Origin: VXNE01 sp965261535
GTDB lineage: Bacteria > Pseudomonadota > Gammaproteobacteria > Pseudomonadales > Azotimanducaceae
Assembly (NCBI GenBank): GCA_965261535.1
Contig: OZ253469.1
Span: 3,100,001 to 3,164,000, forward strand
DNA length: 64,000 nucleotides
Direction: 5' to 3'
Shown here: piece by piece, positions 9,029 to 17,612 of the stretch
How the letters are laid out: the number at the start of each line of letters is the position of its first letter
Numbering within the stretch: the first letter of the stretch is position 1
Program-made: the position numbers and the translations under genes
The notes under the pieces: model-generated
Told to the model about the DNA's origin: nothing
Seen by the model: the letters and a program-made list of their open reading frames with translations, nothing else
The model's database searches: none

Positions 9029-9483
9029 GTCGGAATGCCATGCTCCAGCCTGCCGATCAACCGAGTCACGTCCCGAGCCCCGAACTCCGTCGTCGCGTGA
9101 TCCATGGGCGTTTCGCCCTTCAGCGCTGGCGCCGGCGTGCACAGCCACTGCGCTGCGGCGTTGGCGTCGCCCACCAGTTCGACAGCGCTCCGGAACAGAT
9201 CCGCATAGCGCACGACGCGATCGGATTCGTCGACGGACAGGCGACCCTGGCGTCGGCGTCGGGCGTAGGTCTGCTTCGACAGTTTGAGGTAACGCTGCAA
9301 AGACGCGGACGTGAGTAGGAGTTGCTCGGCCAGCTTTTCCACCGAGTCCACGGGTAACCCCTCGCGGACGGTATCGACGGTCACAGTACGCGGCTGCTTG
9401 AGAATCACGGTCACCGTTGTGGGCTGCGCACCAAGTCCGCGAGGCGACTCCTCGCGGTTGGCGGATTCGGTTCGAGTCGACAT
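9025..9483 (-). CDS. Antitoxin of the Xre/MbcA/ParS family
   Basis: A 152-residue partner of the RES toxin. The N-terminal half carries a helix-turn-helix-like segment (LTSASLQRYLKLSKQTYARR), and the C-terminal half carries the MbcA/ParS toxin-binding domain (LFRSAVELVGDANAAAQWL, then TEFGARDVTRLIGRLEHG). Family members bind the toxin active site and repress their own operon. The ATG at 9483 is the first methionine that gives a sensible length. About 40 residues before the HTH are low in predicted structure. Its stop overlaps the toxin start by four bases. The 183 bp upstream, up to the amidohydrolase gene, hold the divergent promoters. Confidence 0.82.
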   Translation of the reverse strand: MSTRTESANREESPRGLGAQPTTVTVILKQPRTVTVDTVREGLPVDSVEKLAEQLLLTSASLQRYLKLSKQTYARRRRQGRLSVDESDRVVRYADLFRSAVELVGDANAAAQWLCTPAPALKGETPMDHATTEFGARDVTRLIGRLEHGIPT

Positions 9484-9666
9484 GGCTGGCGCGCTCCACT
9501 TGGGATAGTCGTAGTGTACCAGATAGACCGCGATGTCGAATGGCCGGTGGCTTGCCTCGCCTTGCAGGCCCTTGACCGACTTCATGTGCTTGTCAGGGGT
9601 GGTAGTACACTTCGATGGACCAGAGGCGCGCACGCGCCGCCGCACTGACTTTTGAGGATTGAGAAG

Positions 9667-10521
9667 ATGCCGGATATCAGAACCCCCGTGATCGACTCCC
9701 AGGTGCATTGCTATGAGCGGAACCGGCCGGAGCGTCCGTGGGCGAGCCGCCGCTCGGACTGGCCGCAAGAAGTCACCGGAGACGACGCTGTGGCTTTCAT
9801 GGACCGCGTGGGCGTTGACGGCGCCTTGTTCGTGTCGGCGTTCTCCCTGTACCGCTTTGATGCGAGTTACGCGGTGGAGGTCCAGGCCCGGCATCCCGGG
9901 CGATTCGGCATTATCAAGCCCCTGGATACCCGCGACCCCGCCGTAGCGGAGGCGTTGTCGGACTGGGCGGCGCAGCCGGGCGTGGTTGGCGCGCGGATCA
10001 TGCTGGTGTCCCCGGGTGCGGCCGATCCCGAAGGGGTGGACCGCATCTGCGCCGCGGCTGCGCGCCACGGGCTACCGGTCAACGTGTTGTGCTGGGGCAA
10101 TCTCGCCGAGTTCGCCGAGGTGGCCGGCAGGCACCCGGACACGCAACTTGTGATCGACCATTTGGGTATCAACCAACCGACCGAGCCGCCGGCGTCGCCG
10201 GCACCGTTTGCCGACCTTGAGGACGTGCTGGCGCTCGCGCGCTTCGACCATGTGGCGATCAAGGTCTCCGGCGCCTGCACGCTGTCCCATGAACCGTTTC
10301 CATTCCCCGACATCTGGGACCCGCTGGCGCGCATCTTCGACGCGTACGGGCTGGGGCGGTGCATGTGGGGAACCGACTGGACGCGCGCCGCCAACGTGGT
10401 CGACCCCGAGGAATCCGTGAAGGCCTTTTTTGTCACAGACCGGCTGTCAGACTCTGATCGCGCCGCCTTGATGGGCGGCAGCCTGACGCGGGTCTACAAC
10501 TGGGCGCCGGAGCTAGACTGA
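9667..10521 (+). CDS. Amidohydrolase-2 family metal-dependent hydrolase (TIM barrel)
   Basis: A 284-residue amidohydrolase-related enzyme of the PF04909 type, which hydrolyses or decarboxylates cyclic and aromatic acids. Visible signatures are VIDSQVHCYE at the first strand (metal ligands; the usual HxH appears here as QVH), TQLVIDHLG in the middle, VAIKVSG, and the late CMWGTDW with the catalytic aspartate. Length is normal. ATG 9667 is preferred over an in-frame TTG at 9652. The replacement of the first metal histidine by glutamine resembles subgroups of lactonase-like relatives and leaves the metal chemistry uncertain. The substrate is unknown, and no pathway partner is adjacent. Confidence 0.8.
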   Translation: MPDIRTPVIDSQVHCYERNRPERPWASRRSDWPQEVTGDDAVAFMDRVGVDGALFVSAFSLYRFDASYAVEVQARHPGRFGIIKPLDTRDPAVAEALSDWAAQPGVVGARIMLVSPGAADPEGVDRICAAAARHGLPVNVLCWGNLAEFAEVAGRHPDTQLVIDHLGINQPTEPPASPAPFADLEDVLALARFDHVAIKVSGACTLSHEPFPFPDIWDPLARIFDAYGLGRCMWGTDWTRAANVVDPEESVKAFFVTDRLSDSDRAALMGGSLTRVYNWAPELD

Positions 10522-10583
10522 AGGCATGAGGGAAGACCAGGCCGGGCGACCCATTAAAAGAGGGTCAAACCTGGGTAACCGGG

Positions 10584-11468
10584 TCAATGATCCTGGTAAT
10601 AGTCGGGCACCAGGGACTGATCCTCCTTGGGCGGACGTATGTAGCCGGAGTCCGGCGTTCTCGGAGGCAGTTCGATCGGTTCCGGCGTCAGATCCTCATA
10701 GGGAACAAGGCTGAGAAGGTGCTTGATGCAGTTCAGCCGCGCGCGCTTCTTGACGTCTGCCTCGACCACGTACCAGGGGGCCTGTTTGATGTCCGTGTGC
10801 ACGAACATGACGTCCTTCGCCCTGGAGTATTCCACCCATCGTCGCCGCGATTCCAGATCCATGGGACTGAGCTTCCAGCGTTTGGTGGGATTGATGAGCC
10901 GGTCCTGGAAGCGACGTTCCTGTTCTTCATCGCTGACCGAGAACCAATACTTGATGAGTTTGATTCCCGAGCGCACAAGCATGCGTTCGAACTCGGGGCA
11001 TGAACGCATGAATTCCTCGTACTCTTCATCCGTACAGAACCCCATGACGCGCTCGACGCCAGCGCGGTTGTACCAACTGCGGTCGAACAACACCATTTCG
11101 CCGGCAGCCGGCAAATGCGGCACATAGCGCTGGAAATACCATTGCGTCTTTTCGCGCTCCGTCGGGGTCGCCAACGCCTCGATGCGGCAAACGCGCGGGT
11201 TCAGGTACTGGGTAATCCGTTTGATCGTGCCGCCTTTCCCGGCGGCGTCACGACCTTCAAACAAGACAACAACCTTGAGTTTTTGACTTCTTATCCACTC
11301 CTGCAGCTTTACCAGTTCAATCTGCAACAAGGCCAATTCCCTGGCGTAGACGCTGTTCGGTATGCTTTTCCGGTCGGCTTTGATGTCCGTGCCCAACGGA
11401 TTTATGGGTCCGCGGCGGATTGTGCTGGCGGACGCGGCGCCTACGCTATCCGGTTTGTTCCGAGCCAT
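10584..11468 (-). CDS. ppk2: Polyphosphate kinase 2 (PPK2)
   Basis: A 294-residue P-loop kinase that transfers phosphate between polyphosphate and nucleotides; class I enzymes phosphorylate nucleoside diphosphates. The Walker A loop GRDAAGKGG spans residues 72 to 80 and the Walker B aspartate is D129 in VLFDRSWYNRAG. The lid-region block ERRFQDRLINPTKRWKLSP and the segment DIKQAPWYVV also match PPK2. It is one domain of typical class I length rather than a duplicated class II protein. It converges with the amidohydrolase gene, with 62 bp between the stops. It is probably transcribed alone; the DM13 gene upstream on the same strand is 24 bp away, so readthrough from there is possible. Confidence 0.95.
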   Translation of the reverse strand: MARNKPDSVGAASASTIRRGPINPLGTDIKADRKSIPNSVYARELALLQIELVKLQEWIRSQKLKVVVLFEGRDAAGKGGTIKRITQYLNPRVCRIEALATPTEREKTQWYFQRYVPHLPAAGEMVLFDRSWYNRAGVERVMGFCTDEEYEEFMRSCPEFERMLVRSGIKLIKYWFSVSDEEQERRFQDRLINPTKRWKLSPMDLESRRRWVEYSRAKDVMFVHTDIKQAPWYVVEADVKKRARLNCIKHLLSLVPYEDLTPEPIELPPRTPDSGYIRPPKEDQSLVPDYYQDH

Positions 11469-11492
11469 TGCCCCCTCCTGTCCCGACGCACT

Positions 11493-11996
11493 TTACCCAT
11501 TTCTTGACAGGTGTGTCACCGGCGAGATCGCAGCCGGGGAGATGAGCACGTTGAACTGCTCGCACCAGATCACCACGGACTTGAAGTCGCCGAGTTGGAT
11601 GCCCGGGGGAATCGCGTAGTCCTGACTGCCGCCGAACGCCTTCAGCCGGCCGAGATCGACGAACATGGTCTTTTCGATATCGGTGTCCGGCGTGACCTCG
11701 GCGAGAGGAACCAGGTAGACGTGGAATTTCGGTCCCGGACCGACCTCGAAGTCCGACTCCAGGCGCAGCAGGTCGGCGTAGATGGTCGCCGTGCCGCGGC
11801 CGTAGTGGATGGGATCCGACGGATTGGCGTGAATGAAAGTCGCGCGGGCGACGGCATCGCCCTGCGTCTTGCCGGTAAGGGGTTCGTTCACCTCCGGCGG
11901 CGGGAACAGGTAGGGGAAGACGACAATGCCCGCCGCGAAACCAACGCCCGCGCCGAATAGCGCACCGACGGCGAAACCGATGATGGCGTGTTTCAT
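11493..11996 (-). CDS. DM13-domain protein with N-terminal membrane anchor
   Basis: A 167-residue protein with an N-terminal hydrophobic, glycine-rich segment (about residues 3 to 28, IIGFAVGALFGAGVGFAAG) that should anchor it in the membrane. A DM13 domain follows, with HYGRGTATIY, LLRLESDFEV, GPKFHVYLVPL, KAFGGSQDYAIP and VVIWCEQFNVLIS. DM13 domains are thought to be redox or haem-related electron-transfer modules, and the single conserved cysteine in WCEQF is present. ATG 11996 has GGGAGG five bases upstream. It sits between hemE and ppk2 on the same strand, 77 bp after the hemE stop. A role with haem is only a suggestion from position. Confidence 0.8.
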   Translation of the reverse strand: MKHAIIGFAVGALFGAGVGFAAGIVVFPYLFPPPEVNEPLTGKTQGDAVARATFIHANPSDPIHYGRGTATIYADLLRLESDFEVGPGPKFHVYLVPLAEVTPDTDIEKTMFVDLGRLKAFGGSQDYAIPPGIQLGDFKSVVIWCEQFNVLISPAAISPVTHLSRNG

Positions 11997-12073
11997 CCGT
12001 ACCTCCCTGGCCTCGATGTCGATCGCGCGATTTGTCGTCTTGCAGTCATTCTTCAGTGATCGATGTCCCTGTC

Positions 12074-13099
12074 TCAACCCTGTGCCGATTGCTCGTGGAC
12101 GTAGTCGATCAGGTACTTCACGTTGTCCACGGGCGTTTGCGGAAGTATGCCGTGGCCGAGGTTGAAGATGTGTCCCGGGCGTCCGCGGGCTTCGTCGAGC
12201 ACCCGCTGCGCGTGCGCCGCCACGGTTTTGCGATCGGCGCAGAGCGCGGTCGGGTCCATGTTGCCCTGTACCGCAGGCATGCCGAGGCGGTCCCAGGTCG
12301 CGCCCAGCGGCGTGCGCCAGTCGAGGGCGAGCAAGTCGGGCCCGGTCTCGAACATGGTGTCGACCAGGTGGCAATTGCCGGTGCCGAAATAGATCACCGG
12401 TACGCGGCCTCCGATGGAAGCCATGAGGCGCGTGGTGTGCGACTTGACGTAGCGGTCGTAGTCGGCTCGGGACAGGCAGCCGACCCAACTGTCGAAGATC
12501 TGCACGGCGTGAACGCCACTGTCGATTTGCAGCCGCACGTAGTCGCCGATGGCGTCGACCAGCTTTGCCATCAAGGCGTCCCATACGGTCGAATGCTCGT
12601 ACATGAGGCGCTTTACATGCAGGTAGTGGCGTGAGCTCCGGCCCTCCACCGCGTAGGACGCGAGCGTGAATGGCGCGCCGGCGAAGCCGATCAACGGCGT
12701 GTGCGGGGGGAGCCCGTCGAGGATCTGTTTGATCGTGTCGGCGATATAGCCGGTGCCCTCCCGCGCTGGCGGCGTCGCCAACCTGGATACGTCGGCCGCG
12801 CTGCGCAAGGGATTGTCGATGACGGGTCCGATGTCCGGCGCGTAGCGCAGGTTCAACCCCATCGGCACCAGTATCGGCAAAAGATCGCCGAACATGATGG
12901 CTGCGTCGGTTCCGAGAATGCGCTGTGCGTCGAGGGCCGCGCGAGCGGCCAGATCGGGGGTGGTGAAGAAACTAAGGCTGGGCGTATCGCCCTTGAGTGC
13001 GTGATATTCGGGCATGTAGCGCCCGGCCTGGCGGTTCAGCCAGACAGGCGTGCAGTCCGTCGGCTCTCCCCGGCATGCCTTGAGGAAGTTCGAATTCAA
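12074..13099 (-). CDS. hemE: Uroporphyrinogen decarboxylase
   Basis: Cytoplasmic enzyme that removes four carboxyl groups from uroporphyrinogen III to give coproporphyrinogen III in haem synthesis. The 341-residue protein has the signatures PVWLNRQAGRYMPEY (substrate arginines), FGDLLPI with the catalytic aspartate, GFAGAPFTLASY and FNLGHGILPQTP. The start is taken as TTG 13099: no ATG lies in frame before the conserved block, and this TTG overlaps the fabV stop as TTGA, matching the four-base overlaps elsewhere in this operon. Length is close to the E. coli protein (354). DM13 follows downstream. Confidence 0.93.
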   Translation of the reverse strand: MNSNFLKACRGEPTDCTPVWLNRQAGRYMPEYHALKGDTPSLSFFTTPDLAARAALDAQRILGTDAAIMFGDLLPILVPMGLNLRYAPDIGPVIDNPLRSAADVSRLATPPAREGTGYIADTIKQILDGLPPHTPLIGFAGAPFTLASYAVEGRSSRHYLHVKRLMYEHSTVWDALMAKLVDAIGDYVRLQIDSGVHAVQIFDSWVGCLSRADYDRYVKSHTTRLMASIGGRVPVIYFGTGNCHLVDTMFETGPDLLALDWRTPLGATWDRLGMPAVQGNMDPTALCADRKTVAAHAQRVLDEARGRPGHIFNLGHGILPQTPVDNVKYLIDYVHEQSAQG

Positions 13100-14283
13100 G
13101 ACGATGAGGCGCGGCCCAGCGTATGGTCGACATCGGCATCGTAGTCGACGCCGTCGATGCCGAAACCGAAGAGCTTGAGAAAGTCCGCGCGAATGCCGAC
13201 GGTGTCGCCGAGTTGTGCAACGTTGTCGCTGGTGACCGCCGCCCACCGCCGTCCGACCTCGGCCTGAATTTCTTTGGCCAACTCCCGATCATCCATGCGG
13301 AAACGTCCCGCTTCGTCCAGTTGCGGCGATCCGTCGGCGTACAGCGCGGTGCGGAACAGGCGGTCGATGTGAGCCGTGCAGTCTTCGTGCGTCGATGCAT
13401 CTTTCATTACCTGAAAGAGCAGCGCGGTATACAGCGGTATGGACGGTATCGCGGAACTCGCCTGGGTGACCATGGCCTTCAGCACCGCAATCCGCGCCTC
13501 GCCACGCAGCGCGGCGCCAAGGCGATCGTGGATGGCATCGGCGGCGCGCTGCAGGTCTTCCTTCGCTTTGCCGAGGGTGCCGTGCCAATAGATGGGCCAG
13601 CTTATCTCGCTGCCGATATAGGTATAGGCCACGGTCCTGAAGCCCGGTGCCAGGACGTTCGCGTCGAGCAGCGACTCGATCCAGTACTCCCAGTCCTCGC
13701 CGCCCATCACGGCGACGGTGGCCGCCGTTTCCGCATCGCTCGCCGCGGCTATGTCAACCTCGTGCACGATGCCGCGATCCTGGTTCAGCGTCTTTGTGCG
13801 CAGCGGCTCCCCGATCGGCTTGATGACGGACCGGTGGACCGTGCCGGTGCGCGGATGTTGCCGCAGCGGTGATGCCAGGCTATAGACCAGCAAATCGACC
13901 TGTCCCATGGATCGGCGGATTTCATCGATGACGTTGGACTTCATCTGATCCGCGAACGCATCGCCGTCGAGGGTGTTGGCATACAACCCGTGGCCTCTCG
14001 CGGTCTCTTCGAACGCGACGTTGTTGTACCAGCCCGCCGTCGCCGTACGCCGCTCGGTGGGCGGCTTCTCAAGCGATACGCCAAGCGTGCCGGCGCCAGC
14101 GCCGAACGCCGCCACGATGCGCGACGCCAGACCGTAACCCGTGGACGCCCCGACAACCAGCGCGTTGCGGGGGCCGTTGTCGAGCGGCGCGATGCTCCGG
14201 GCGGCATTCTCCACGTTGGCGGCGCAGCCGGCGGGATGCGCCGTCGTACAGATGAAACCCTTGATCCGAGGTCTGACGATCAT
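13096..14283 (-). CDS. fabV: Enoyl-ACP/enoyl-CoA reductase, FabV type
   Basis: A 395-residue NADH-dependent enoyl reductase that completes each cycle of fatty acid elongation; FabV is the triclosan-tolerant alternative to FabI. The hallmarks are MIVRPRIKGFICTTAHPAGC at the N-terminus, the GASTGYGLASRI nucleotide-binding loop, SLASPLRQHPRTG, and the active-site Y-x8-K in IYWHGTLGKAK. ATG 14283 is chosen because the conserved N-terminus begins exactly there; the open frame upstream belongs to the preceding gene in another phase. It overlaps the AcoX-like gene upstream and hemE downstream by four bases each, so the three are probably one translationally coupled operon. Confidence 0.95.
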   Translation of the reverse strand: MIVRPRIKGFICTTAHPAGCAANVENAARSIAPLDNGPRNALVVGASTGYGLASRIVAAFGAGAGTLGVSLEKPPTERRTATAGWYNNVAFEETARGHGLYANTLDGDAFADQMKSNVIDEIRRSMGQVDLLVYSLASPLRQHPRTGTVHRSVIKPIGEPLRTKTLNQDRGIVHEVDIAAASDAETAATVAVMGGEDWEYWIESLLDANVLAPGFRTVAYTYIGSEISWPIYWHGTLGKAKEDLQRAADAIHDRLGAALRGEARIAVLKAMVTQASSAIPSIPLYTALLFQVMKDASTHEDCTAHIDRLFRTALYADGSPQLDEAGRFRMDDRELAKEIQAEVGRRWAAVTSDNVAQLGDTVGIRADFLKLFGFGIDGVDYDADVDHTLGRASSS

Positions 14284-15284
14284 TGATCCATCATACCTTC
14301 GCGTACCGCGAGTCGCATGGCGGCGTGCACATCGATCACCCAGGGGCCATCGCGCCGAATGCACAAGGTCGCGCTATCGCCCGCCCCCAGTTGACAGTCC
14401 CGGTCACCGTCAAACGCCAGCACGCCCTGCCCGCGAAACACGACCGGGGTGTCCAGCGGTACACGACGCGCCGCGACAACCTCGACCCGGCCGAATAGCC
14501 CTGGAGACAGCGGCGCGTTCACCACGCGTCCGCCGCGGTTACCTCCGAGTTCGACCAGCAGACCGCAGTCGTCGTCGGCATCGACCACATCCACGAAGCC
14601 ACCAATCGCAGAAGTGCCGATGGCATCCGGCTCCGCCCGCGTCAGGAACAGCTTTTCAAGTCTTTGCGCGTCGAATGGCAGCATGTTGCCGACGACATCG
14701 CCGGCGAGAAGGGCGGCATCCACCAGTCCGACATCGCTCGCGCCGCTCGGGAGACGCGCGTGCAGCATCTTGCATCGCTTGCGGACGGCGCCGTATCCGG
14801 ATGCCGAATCGAAACGCCCTGCCGCGACGAGGCCCGCGACCATGCCCGCAGTGGTCGGTTCGGCCAGCGTCGGGAAGACGTTGTTCGTTCCGACGGAGAG
14901 CGGAACGAGGTTGATGTCCCGCGCGACGCGGGCGACGGCGCGGTTCGTGCCGTCGCCGCCCAACGTGACGATGGTCGTAACGCCCGCTTTGAGGAAAGCG
15001 CTCACGGCGGCTTCGGTGTCCCCGGCATCGTGGTTGAGGGGCGTCTCCACCACGTGGACCTTCGCTCTCAGCGGCAGCAACGATAGGGCCGCAGTGGCGA
15101 TGCGAAACGGCTCCCGGGTCACGTAGATATGCCCCACGCCGACGGCATCCGCGCCGGCGGCGATACGCGCGACGATGTCCCGCTTGGCCTCGTGGGTCAT
15201 GTTTGTCGCCCGCGCAGCCAGACGCCGCACGTCGCGACCCGCCATCGGGTTGACGCAGATGGCTATGCGCGCGGGTCGGCTCAA
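14280..15284 (-). CDS. ATP-NAD/AcoX-type kinase family protein
   Basis: A 334-residue protein of the NAD-kinase/diacylglycerol-kinase fold. It starts with IAICVNPMAGRDVRRL, has the nucleotide motif VTLGGDGTNRAVA and the downstream PLSVGTNNVFP. This pattern matches the AcoX/ATP-NAD kinase-like family, whose members are often near acetoin or lipid genes and whose reaction is mostly not established. It is longer and more divergent than housekeeping NadK. Its stop overlaps the fabV start by four bases, making it the first gene of the AcoX-like/fabV/hemE operon. A role in NAD(P) or lipid phosphorylation is inference from fold and context. Confidence 0.75.
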   Translation of the reverse strand: MSRPARIAICVNPMAGRDVRRLAARATNMTHEAKRDIVARIAAGADAVGVGHIYVTREPFRIATAALSLLPLRAKVHVVETPLNHDAGDTEAAVSAFLKAGVTTIVTLGGDGTNRAVARVARDINLVPLSVGTNNVFPTLAEPTTAGMVAGLVAAGRFDSASGYGAVRKRCKMLHARLPSGASDVGLVDAALLAGDVVGNMLPFDAQRLEKLFLTRAEPDAIGTSAIGGFVDVVDADDDCGLLVELGGNRGGRVVNAPLSPGLFGRVEVVAARRVPLDTPVVFRGQGVLAFDGDRDCQLGAGDSATLCIRRDGPWVIDVHAAMRLAVREGMMDQ

Positions 15285-15360
15285 CGGTCCGGGACCACTC
15301 GTCGGGGCATCACGCGCGCGGTGAAGATGAATCAGTCACCTGATCGAGTGTAGCAGGCGG

Positions 15361-15385
15361 AAAAAACTGGCCGGCATATCCGGCC
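15361..15385 (-). terminator. Probable intrinsic terminator on the minus strand
   Basis: A six-base-pair GC stem (GGCCGG with CCGGCC, loop CATAT) spans 15369 to 15385. On the minus strand it is followed after two bases by a run of six U (AAAAAA at 15361 to 15366). This is the standard shape of a rho-independent terminator. It would stop transcripts entering from the HipBA side before the AcoX-like/fabV/hemE operon. The stem is short, so the strength is uncertain. Confidence 0.45.
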
Positions 15386-15449
15386 CGGTCTATTGGCCCT
15401 CAAGCGAGGCTGCCGTCACTAAAAGAAAGTGGATTGTTTGTAAGCTTCG

Positions 15450-15477
15450 TAATACATTAACTAGAATTAAAGTATTA
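15450..15477. promoter_or_regulatory. Palindromic operator in front of hipBA
   Basis: An AT-rich inverted repeat with half sites TAATACATTAA and TTAAAGTATTA (11 bp each, one mismatch) around the centre CTAGAA. It ends 14 bp before the hipB start and just before the AAGGAG ribosome site. HipB-type antitoxins repress their own operon by binding such palindromes. The surrounding DNA is GC-rich, so this AT-rich palindrome stands out. It probably overlaps or follows the promoter; no distinct -35 and -10 pair could be fixed. Confidence 0.6.
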
Positions 15478-15491
15478 CTAAGGAGACGTAA

Positions 15492-15827
15492 GTGCCGACA
15501 CCTCACTATCCGCCTGCAGCGGCCCGCCGTGCCCTTCGGGAACTGGGCGCCGATGTTCGCGAGGCCCGTCTCCGGCGTCGCCTCCCCATGGGCATCGTCG
15601 CCGAGCGGGCCTTTACCTCGCGAGCAACGCTGCAGCGTATTGAACAGGGGGACCCGGGAGTCAGCGTCGGCATCTGCGCGGCGGTTTTGCACTCGCTTGG
15701 GCTGCTCGAAGGGCTGCGCCGAACCGCCCATGTCAGCAATGACGAGGTCGGACAAACGCTAGCCGCTGCCGATCTCCCGGCGCGTGCGCGCCTGCGGCGC
15801 TCGGCGCCGAGACAACGCGATGCCTGA
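15492..15827 (+). CDS. hipB: HipB-like HTH antitoxin
   Basis: A 111-residue Xre-type DNA-binding protein with a helix-turn-helix at about residues 16 to 70 (LRELGADVREARLRRRLP, IVAERAFTSRATLQRIEQGD, then VSVGICAAVLHSLGL). HipB antitoxins bind the operator and hold the HipA kinase inactive. The start is GTG 15492 with AAGGAG six bases upstream. The last eight bases overlap the hipA start (ATGCCTGA), so the two are translationally coupled. The palindrome at 15450 to 15477 is the likely operator. Confidence 0.85.
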   Translation: MPTPHYPPAAARRALRELGADVREARLRRRLPMGIVAERAFTSRATLQRIEQGDPGVSVGICAAVLHSLGLLEGLRRTAHVSNDEVGQTLAAADLPARARLRRSAPRQRDA

Positions 15828-17067
15828 TATCGAAGTACACGTGGACTTGAAAGGACGGACGCAGCGCGTCGGTCTGATGCGCCGCCATGTCAGTGGACGG
15901 CGCGATACGGTCACTTTCGAGTACGACGATGCGTGGCTGGGCAACCACAACCGCTTTGCCCTGGAGCCGGCCCTGCAATTGACGCCAGGGGTGTTTTCGG
16001 CGCCGTCGAATCAAAGCCTGTTCGGGTCCATCGGCGACTCCGCGCCAGACACTTGGGGACGGAGCCTGATGCGGCGGGCCGAACGCTTTCGCGCTGGTCG
16101 GGAAAACCGGACGGTACGTACCCTTGGGGAAACCGATTACCTACTCGGCGTCAGGGATGCAGCCCGTCTCGGTGCGTTGCGTTTTCGTCGGGTCGGTGAA
16201 GAAGTCTTCCAGGCGCCTGCGAACACCGGTGTGCCTGGGCTAGTAGAGCTACCCCGCCTGCTGAGCATCACCGGGCGGATCATGCGCGCCGAAGAAACCG
16301 AAGAAGATCTGCGCCTCATATTCGCGCCCGGCTCATCGCTTGGCGGTGCCCGGCCGAAATCGTCCGTCATCGAAGGGCAGGGCCAACTTTCGATCGCCAA
16401 GTTCCCAAGGGAGAACGACGAATACGATCTCGAACGTTGGGAAGAAGTTGCTCTTCGACTCGCCGAAAGAGCGGGAATCGAGACGCCTCACCATCGACTC
16501 ATCACCGTGTTGGGTAAGTCGGTTCTTCTGTCACGACGTTTTGACCGGGTCGGCGATGTTCGCATTCCGTTTCTGTCCGCCTTGGCGATGACCGGTGCCG
16601 CCGACGGGGAGCGCGGCAGCTATCCGGAACTGGTGGACGCGCTCGCTCGTCACGGAACGGCACCGAAGTCGGACGCTGTCGCGCTGTTTCGTCGCATGGC
16701 GTTCAACGTGCTGGTCTCGAACGTTGACGACCACCTTCGCAACCACGGATTCCTGCTGCGGGAACGAACCGGCTGGTCGCTATCGCCAGCTTACGACTTG
16801 AACCCAACTCCCGTAGATCTCAAGGCGAGGATCCTGTCGACCAACATCGACCTCGACGAGGGCACCTGCTCTATTGGACTGGTGGAAAGTGCGGCGGGGT
16901 ACTTCGGAATGAGTCTTGAACAGGCGCGTAAAGTCCTGCGTCAGGTCGCGGACGCCACAAGGCAATGGCGTGCTGTGGCTGGTGAAGTCGGGATTCGCCC
17001 GGCGCAAATCGAACGCATGGCAAGCGCGTTCGAACACGAAGACCTCGTGGCAGCGCTTGGCCTGTGA
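15820..17067 (+). CDS. hipA: HipA-like serine/threonine kinase toxin
   Basis: A 415-residue HipA-family kinase. Studied HipA proteins phosphorylate aminoacyl-tRNA synthetases or related targets and induce dormancy. The N-terminal subdomain shows PSNQSLFGSIGDSAPDTWG, a common HipA feature. The phosphate-binding segment GSSLGGARPKSSV is at about residue 172, and the catalytic loop NVDDHLRNHGFL lies at about residue 303 with the metal-site AYDLNPTP after it. All expected catalytic elements are present, so it should be active. ATG 15820 overlaps the antitoxin stop. No phage or IS flanks it; the transporter remnant at 17095 follows directly. Confidence 0.88.
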   Translation: MPDIEVHVDLKGRTQRVGLMRRHVSGRRDTVTFEYDDAWLGNHNRFALEPALQLTPGVFSAPSNQSLFGSIGDSAPDTWGRSLMRRAERFRAGRENRTVRTLGETDYLLGVRDAARLGALRFRRVGEEVFQAPANTGVPGLVELPRLLSITGRIMRAEETEEDLRLIFAPGSSLGGARPKSSVIEGQGQLSIAKFPRENDEYDLERWEEVALRLAERAGIETPHHRLITVLGKSVLLSRRFDRVGDVRIPFLSALAMTGAADGERGSYPELVDALARHGTAPKSDAVALFRRMAFNVLVSNVDDHLRNHGFLLRERTGWSLSPAYDLNPTPVDLKARILSTNIDLDEGTCSIGLVESAAGYFGMSLEQARKVLRQVADATRQWRAVAGEVGIRPAQIERMASAFEHEDLVAALGL

Positions 17068-17094
17068 CAATGCCCCGCGGCGAGGGCGGGCGCC

Positions 17095-17553
17095 TCACTC
17101 CTCCTTCGCGAGGTGGTGTTTCGCTGCGACGGGGCCCATCAACGCGTTGCTGACCAACGCCACCGCGAGCAATCCCGCCATCGCGTACATCGCGGTGGTG
17201 TAGATTCCGGACGACGGGTCCGCCGTACCCGGCGGCACGATCTCCTTCAGGCTGGCGATGGTCACCGTCTTCGCCGCTACCAGGTTCGGCAATTAGTCCA
17301 CCCCGGCGCCGAACGTCTGCGCGAACAGCGCGGGGTCCACGCGCGCCACCAGATCGTCGATGGCGTCGGCGATGGCGCGCTCGCGTAACGACGTGATCAG
17401 CAGAGGGCCGATCAATCCGGCGACGCTCCATGCGGTGAGCAGGCGACCGTGGATTCCGCCCACATACCGGGTGCCGAAGAAAACGTCCGGCCAGATAGGC
17501 CGGGATCGCGCCGAACCCGTGCGGAGGCTAACAGCTGTCTCACACACTCCCAT
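17095..17553 (-). pseudogene. C-terminal remnant of an OFA-type MFS transporter
   Basis: Two consecutive stretches in the same frame, split by a TAA at 17293 to 17295, read as the end of an oxalate/formate-antiporter-type major facilitator protein. The first contains FFGTRYVGGIHGRLLTAWSV then AGLIGPLLITSLRE. The second contains YTTAMYAMAGLLAVALVSNA, a last membrane helix, and ends in KHHLAKEE. The N-terminal three quarters are missing: the frame upstream of about 17553 has no transporter similarity and meets the start region of the next antitoxin gene. The gene is therefore both truncated and stopped. A full-length protein would have about 12 helices and more than 400 residues. Confidence 0.7.
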
Positions 17554-17612
17554 AGCGAGTAAGTCACATTGTTCCTTGATAATGACTCATATGAAGCCTA
17601 CGATTGATTCAT

